Assembly: GCA_017550775.1 (NCBI GenBank)
Contig: JAFZOA010000231.1
Coordinates: forward strand, 1-9,317
DNA: 9,317 bases
Direction: 5' to 3'
From: Ruminiclostridium sp.
Lineage (GTDB): Bacteria > Bacillota_A > Clostridia > Oscillospirales > Ruminococcaceae
The notes below the pieces were generated by a model. The model had not been told where the DNA came from. It did no database searches and saw only the letters and a list, made by a program, of their open reading frames with translations. Numbering within the stretch: the first letter of the stretch is position 1; each line of letters begins with the position of its first letter. The position numbers and the translations under genes were made by a program. Of the stretch, positions 7,079 to 9,317 are shown piece after piece.

Positions 7079-7739
7079 ATCCCATAAGCGCGAGGGCTTC
7101 CTTTGCGGCCGCCTGCTCCGCTTCCTTTTTGCTGAATCCGGTGCCGGAGCCTATTACCTGTCCGTTGAGCAGGACATTCGCAGTAAAGGTTTTATGGTGC
7201 GCCGCGCCCTTCTCGTCCGAGATACGGTATCCGATATGCTCCTCGGGGTTCTGCTGGATTATCTCCTGGAGGCTCGTCTTATAGTCGTTGAGCACTATCA
7301 TGCCGCTTTTCAGCGATTCCACGGACGGCATGAATTTCAGTATGAAGTCCCGGGCGCTGTCAAGTCCGCCGTCCAAGTATATTGCGGCGATAAGCGCCTC
7401 GAATGCGTCCGCGAGTATCGACTTGCGTTCGCGCCCGCCGGTGCTTTCCTCGCCCTTGCCGAGCTTCAGGTATGTACCGAGCTCGATACGCTTTGCGAAC
7501 TTGTACAGCGTGTCCTCGCAGACAAGCTTCGCGCGTATCTTGGTGAGCTTTCCTTCCGGTACGTCGAGCTGGACGAACAGGAACCGTGACACCACGAGTG
7601 ACAGGACGCTGTCACCGAGGAATTCGAGCCGTTCGTTGCTGTTCGCCTTGCCGTTGACATACGACGAGTGGGTAAGTGCCTTTTCGAGGTATGCGCGGTT
7701 TGCGAATTTATATTCGATCAGGGTCTCAAGATCGTTCAC
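7065..7739 (-). CDS. rnc: Ribonuclease III
   Basis: Cuts double-stranded RNA during maturation of 16S and 23S rRNA precursors and some mRNAs. The 224 residues hold the catalytic RNase III domain (about 5-135) with the signature NERLEFLGDSVL (35-46; E39 and D43 metal ligands) and ADAFEALIAAIYLDGG (110-125; D111 and E114 metal ligands). The double-stranded RNA-binding domain (about 152-219) includes DYKTSLQEIIQ, an intact GSGTGFSKKEAEQAAAKEAL helix and its KKEAEQAAA contact. The start codon is GTG (7739-7737), not ATG: AAAGGAG (7756-7750) precedes it, the protein aligns from residue 1, and no better ATG lies near. The gene begins only 2 bp after plsX ends, so the binding site lies within the last codons of plsX. 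It overlaps the radical SAM gene by 14 bp. No acpP gene stands between plsX and rnc, unlike Bacillus. Confidence 0.97.
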   Translation of the reverse strand: MNDLETLIEYKFANRAYLEKALTHSSYVNGKANSNERLEFLGDSVLSLVVSRFLFVQLDVPEGKLTKIRAKLVCEDTLYKFAKRIELGTYLKLGKGEESTGGRERKSILADAFEALIAAIYLDGGLDSARDFILKFMPSVESLKSGMIVLNDYKTSLQEIIQQNPEEHIGYRISDEKGAAHHKTFTANVLLNGQVIGSGTGFSKKEAEQAAAKEALALMGYETD

Positions 7740-7741
7740 TT

Positions 7742-8764
7742 TCAGGTCTCTCCTTTATTCGCGGCCGCGAATGCCGCAAGCGCCTCGGCTATCTTGCCGT
7801 TTACGTCCTGTACGGCGAAATCGTTCGCCTGACGTATCGCGTTCATGAATGCGAGCGCGTCACTGCTGCCGTGTGCCTTTATGACGGGCTTCGCCGAGCC
7901 GAGAAGCGGTGAGCCGCCCACCTCGCGGTAGTCCATCTGCTTCGATATCTTCTTTATTCCGCCCATTGCGAAGAGCGCTCCGACCTTGGACAGTCCGCCG
8001 CCGAAAATGGTCTCTTTGAGGGCGCGCTTCATGAACTTGCCCATGCCCTCGACCGCTTTCAGGTAGATGTTGCCCGTGAAGCCGTCGGTTACTATCACGT
8101 CCACCGCGCCGAGCGGTACGTCTCTTGCTTCGACGTTGCCGACGAAGTTGAGCCCGGACTTGCTGAGCAGCTCATACGCCCCGTGTTCAAGCTCGCGGCC
8201 TTTTTCTTCCTCTGCGCCTATGTTGAGCAGACCCACGCGCGGCTTTTCAACGCCCATGAGCTCCTTCATGTAGATGCTTCCCATGATGCCGAACTGTAAC
8301 AGCATCTCCGGGCGGCATTCGAGGTTCGCGCCGCCGTCGAGAAGCAGGTACTGACCCGATATGGACGGCATTATCGGCACGAGCGAGGGGCGCTTGACAC
8401 CTTTGAGTCTCCCGACTACCACCGTTCCGCCGACCACGATAGCCGCGGTGCTTCCCGCGCTTACGAACGCGTCAGCCTTGCCTTCGTTGACCAGCCTGAA
8501 AGCCCGTCCCATGGAGCAGTCCGCCTTTGCCTTGCGGATATCCTGGGGGTTGTCCTCAATGCGTATCACACCGTTAGCCGGCTCAATGCTGATGCCGCTG
8601 CGCGATACTCCGAGAGCGTTTATGCGCTCGTTGATCTTCGCCTCGTCGCCGGTGAGTATCACCTCGATGTTTCTGTCCTTGTACGCGGCAATAGCGTCCG
8701 CCGCGCCTTTTATTACTTCGTCCGGGGCGTTGTCGCCGCCGAAAGCGTCAATTGCTATTCTCAT
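7742..8764 (-). CDS. plsX: Phosphate acyltransferase PlsX
   Basis: Makes acyl-phosphate from acyl-ACP and phosphate; PlsY then uses it to acylate glycerol-3-phosphate, the first step of phospholipid synthesis. PlsX is a peripheral membrane enzyme. The 340-residue length is typical. Motifs in order: DAFGGDNAP (6-14; DAMGGD is more usual), DNPQDIRKAKADCSM, SAGSTAAIVVGG (102-113; SAGNTGA is more usual), LLDGGANLEC (141-150), LLNIGAEEEKGREL, NFVGNVEARD (206-215), VTDGFTGN (225-232) and IKAHGSSD (295-302). The substitutions are conservative and the protein looks functional. The ATG (8764-8762) follows AAGAGG (8776-8771) by 6 nt. It is the first gene of the packed run and directly follows the 258-bp inverted-repeat space, where any promoter for this run would be expected. 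I see no FapR-type operator there. Identity is very sure. Confidence 0.97.
   Translation of the reverse strand: MRIAIDAFGGDNAPDEVIKGAADAIAAYKDRNIEVILTGDEAKINERINALGVSRSGISIEPANGVIRIEDNPQDIRKAKADCSMGRAFRLVNEGKADAFVSAGSTAAIVVGGTVVVGRLKGVKRPSLVPIMPSISGQYLLLDGGANLECRPEMLLQFGIMGSIYMKELMGVEKPRVGLLNIGAEEEKGRELEHGAYELLSKSGLNFVGNVEARDVPLGAVDVIVTDGFTGNIYLKAVEGMGKFMKRALKETIFGGGLSKVGALFAMGGIKKISKQMDYREVGGSPLLGSAKPVIKAHGSSDALAFMNAIRQANDFAVQDVNGKIAEALAAFAAANKGET
7750..7756 (-). promoter_or_regulatory. Ribosome binding site of rnc inside the 3' end of plsX
   Basis: On the minus strand AAAGGAG lies about 10 nt before the GTG start of rnc and within the closing codons of plsX (NKGET). It supports the GTG start and suggests translation of rnc is coupled to plsX. 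Confidence 0.7.
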
Positions 8765-8784
8765 TTTGTACCTCTTATTTTTTA

Positions 8785-8816
8785 GTTTACAGGTTACAGT
8801 TTACAGGTTACAGTTG
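8785..8816 (+). repeat. Left arm: four tandem 7-bp units
   Basis: Reads GTTTACA (8785), GGTTACA (8792), GTTTACA (8799), GGTTACA (8806) and a partial GTTG (8813-8816). Units alternate strictly between T and G at position 2, so the arm may have grown by doubling a 14-bp unit. Confidence 0.85.
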
Positions 8817-8821
8817 TGGCG

Positions 8822-8844
8822 GCGGTTACACCGCATTTTTATTT
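8822..8844 (+). terminator. Small hairpin followed by a T-rich run, plus strand (weak)
   Basis: GCGGT (8822-8826), loop TAC, ACCGC (8830-8834) forms a perfect 5-bp stem, followed by ATTTTTATTT. This has the shape of a weak intrinsic terminator, but it would act on plus-strand transcription, and no plus-strand gene precedes it. On the minus strand it would be a hairpin in the plsX leader without a T-run. It may be a chance structure within the repeat element. Confidence 0.25.
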
Positions 8845-8864
8845 ACAGTCAACAGTGAATAGTT
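8841..8864 (+). repeat. Third, degenerate cluster of the same 7-bp repeat
   Basis: ATTTACA (8841), GTCAACA (8848), GTGAATA (8855) and GTT (8862-8864) keep the 7-bp spacing and the ACA ending of the arm units but with more substitutions. A further single GGTTACA sits at 8824-8830 inside a small hairpin. These look like older copies of the arm repeat. Confidence 0.55.
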
Positions 8865-8901
8865 CTGCATCGACTTTGCCGGTATATTTAGGGAACCGCT
8901 G

Positions 8902-8964
8902 ATTTAATCTTGCACGTCGCTTGCATTGCATATTTAGCCGTCATCTTGCTTGACTTGCGATTTA
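8902..8964 (+). repeat. Imperfect tandem repeat of about 28-30 bp inside the element
   Basis: Two units begin with ATTTA at 8902 and 8932, and a third ATTTA at 8960 starts a broken unit. Shared pieces include CTTGC and CGTC with a purine-poor TTGC-rich middle. The match between units is loose and the alignment needs small gaps, so this is a moderate call. It fills the central loop between the inverted arms. Confidence 0.4.
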
Positions 8965-8981
8965 GATCCGCGCGCGCACCT

Positions 8982-9013
8982 CAACTGTAAACTGTAAACT
9001 GTAACCTGTTAAC
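8982..9013 (-). repeat. Right arm: four tandem 7-bp units, inverted
   Basis: On the minus strand it reads GTTAACA, GGTTACA, GTTTACA, GTTTACA and GTTG; on the plus strand the units are TGTAAAC (8986), TGTAAAC (8993), TGTAACC (9000) and TGTTAAC (9007). Same unit family as the left arm, in opposite orientation. Confidence 0.85.
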
Positions 9014-9022
9014 TAAGAAATG

Positions 9023-9317
9023 TTATTTCCCGTTCACCGATCGTTCAAGTCCGGCTATCCCTCTCTGCGCTATCGCCTCATATCGCTCCTGCTTGCCCTT
9101 GATGCTTATATCGAGTTCGGGGAGTATCCCCATGTTTGCACCCATTGGCTGAAAATTCTCGTTCGGGGTGCTGACATGACGGGCGAGCGCGCCGATCATA
9201 CAGGTAGGCGGTAAGTCGAGCTGCGACTGTCCGCAAAGCGCCCGGTACAGGTTTATACCGGCAACGATGCCGCTTGCCGCGCTTTCAGTGTACCCTTCCA
9301 CGCCGGTCATCTGTCCC
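9023..9317 (-). CDS. trmFO: TrmFO, C-terminal part (5' end beyond the window)
   Basis: Methylenetetrahydrofolate-dependent, FAD-containing tRNA methyltransferase that makes 5-methyluridine at position 54 of the T-loop in most Firmicutes. Only the last 97 residues are in the window, ending in TAA at 9025-9023; the frame continues off the right edge. Marks of the family's C-terminus are GQMTGVEGYTESAASGIVAGINLYRAL (about 26 residues, the FAD-binding end of the flavoprotein fold), IGALARHVS and NFQPMGANMGILPEL, then the closing helix KGKQERYEAIAQRGIAGLE. The active-site cysteines and the N-terminal GxGxxG cannot be checked here. It runs in the same direction as the following genes but is separated from plsX by the 258-bp repeat region, so it may belong to a different transcript. 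No ordinary intrinsic terminator follows it; the inverted arm begins at once. Confidence 0.93.
   Translation of the reverse strand, partial: GQMTGVEGYTESAASGIVAGINLYRALCGQSQLDLPPTCMIGALARHVSTPNENFQPMGANMGILPELDISIKGKQERYEAIAQRGIAGLERSVNGK

Larger units (their letters stand above)
8777..9021. repeat. Intergenic element bounded by 40-bp imperfect inverted repeats
   Basis: The gap between trmFO and plsX (8765-9022) is almost filled by a 245-bp structure. The left arm, 8777-8816, and the right arm, 8982-9021, are reverse complements at 37 of 40 positions. The arms stop 1 bp before the trmFO stop codon on one side and at the plsX ribosome binding site on the other. No open frame of note lies between them. 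I see no clear target-site duplication: the immediate flanks differ. It could be a non-autonomous mobile repeat (MITE-like) or a lineage-specific intergenic repeat that has become the terminator or leader region here. As RNA, the arms could pair into a long, A/U-rich stem around a 165-nt loop. Confidence 0.8.

Noticed and set aside
6176..7087. Open frame of 303 codons on the plus strand opposite the radical SAM gene
   Set aside because: The minus-strand frame has an intact CxxxCxxC motif and barrel; the plus-strand frame matches nothing known to me.
8765..8800. FapR-type operator upstream of plsX
   Set aside because: No palindrome of the TTAGTACC...GGTACTAA kind is present; the sequence here belongs to the inverted-repeat arm.
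8824..8852. Promoter for plsX with TTGACT (8852-8847) as the -35 box
   Set aside because: At 17-18 bp spacing the -10 position reads GTAACC or TAACCG, a poor match. The -35-like word is part of a degenerate heptamer repeat.
8785..9013. CRISPR array
   Set aside because: The repeats are 7 bp, contiguous and in inverted arms, with no regular spacers and no cas genes nearby.

Overview
The window holds ordinary bacterial housekeeping genes. Every supported gene lies on the minus strand, so transcription runs from the right edge to the left edge. The gene order plsX - rnc - (radical SAM) - smc - ftsY, the strong AGGAGG-type ribosome binding sites, the folate-dependent TrmFO and a stand-alone Elp3-like radical SAM gene between rnc and smc all point to a Clostridia-class Firmicute. 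The fairly GC-rich coding sequence suits an Oscillospiraceae/Ruminococcus-like gut or rumen lineage; the genus is an inference, not a proof.

Layout from right to left, in the direction of transcription. At 9317-9023 is the C-terminal part of trmFO (tRNA uridine-54 methylation). A 258-bp intergenic space follows, almost filled by an imperfect inverted repeat with two 40-bp arms built from 7-bp units. Next comes a tightly packed run: plsX (phosphate acyltransferase, lipid synthesis), rnc (RNase III), an Elp3-like radical SAM protein, smc (chromosome condensation ATPase), ftsY (SRP receptor GTPase), an ITPase/XTPase of the RdgB/HAM1 family, a small uncharacterised single-pass membrane protein, a YhbY-type CRM-domain RNA-binding protein, and the start of nadD (NAD biosynthesis), cut by the left edge.

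From plsX to nadD the genes overlap by 4-14 bp or are separated by at most 28 bp, and several ribosome binding sites lie inside the end of the preceding gene. This suggests one long transcript with translational coupling. Its products cover phospholipid synthesis, RNA processing and ribosome assembly, chromosome organisation, membrane protein targeting, nucleotide-pool cleaning and NAD synthesis. I see no defence, phage or CRISPR system. The least explained parts are the intergenic inverted-repeat element, the small membrane protein and the Elp3-like radical SAM protein. A few family motifs also depart from the usual form, notably in NadD and SMC.
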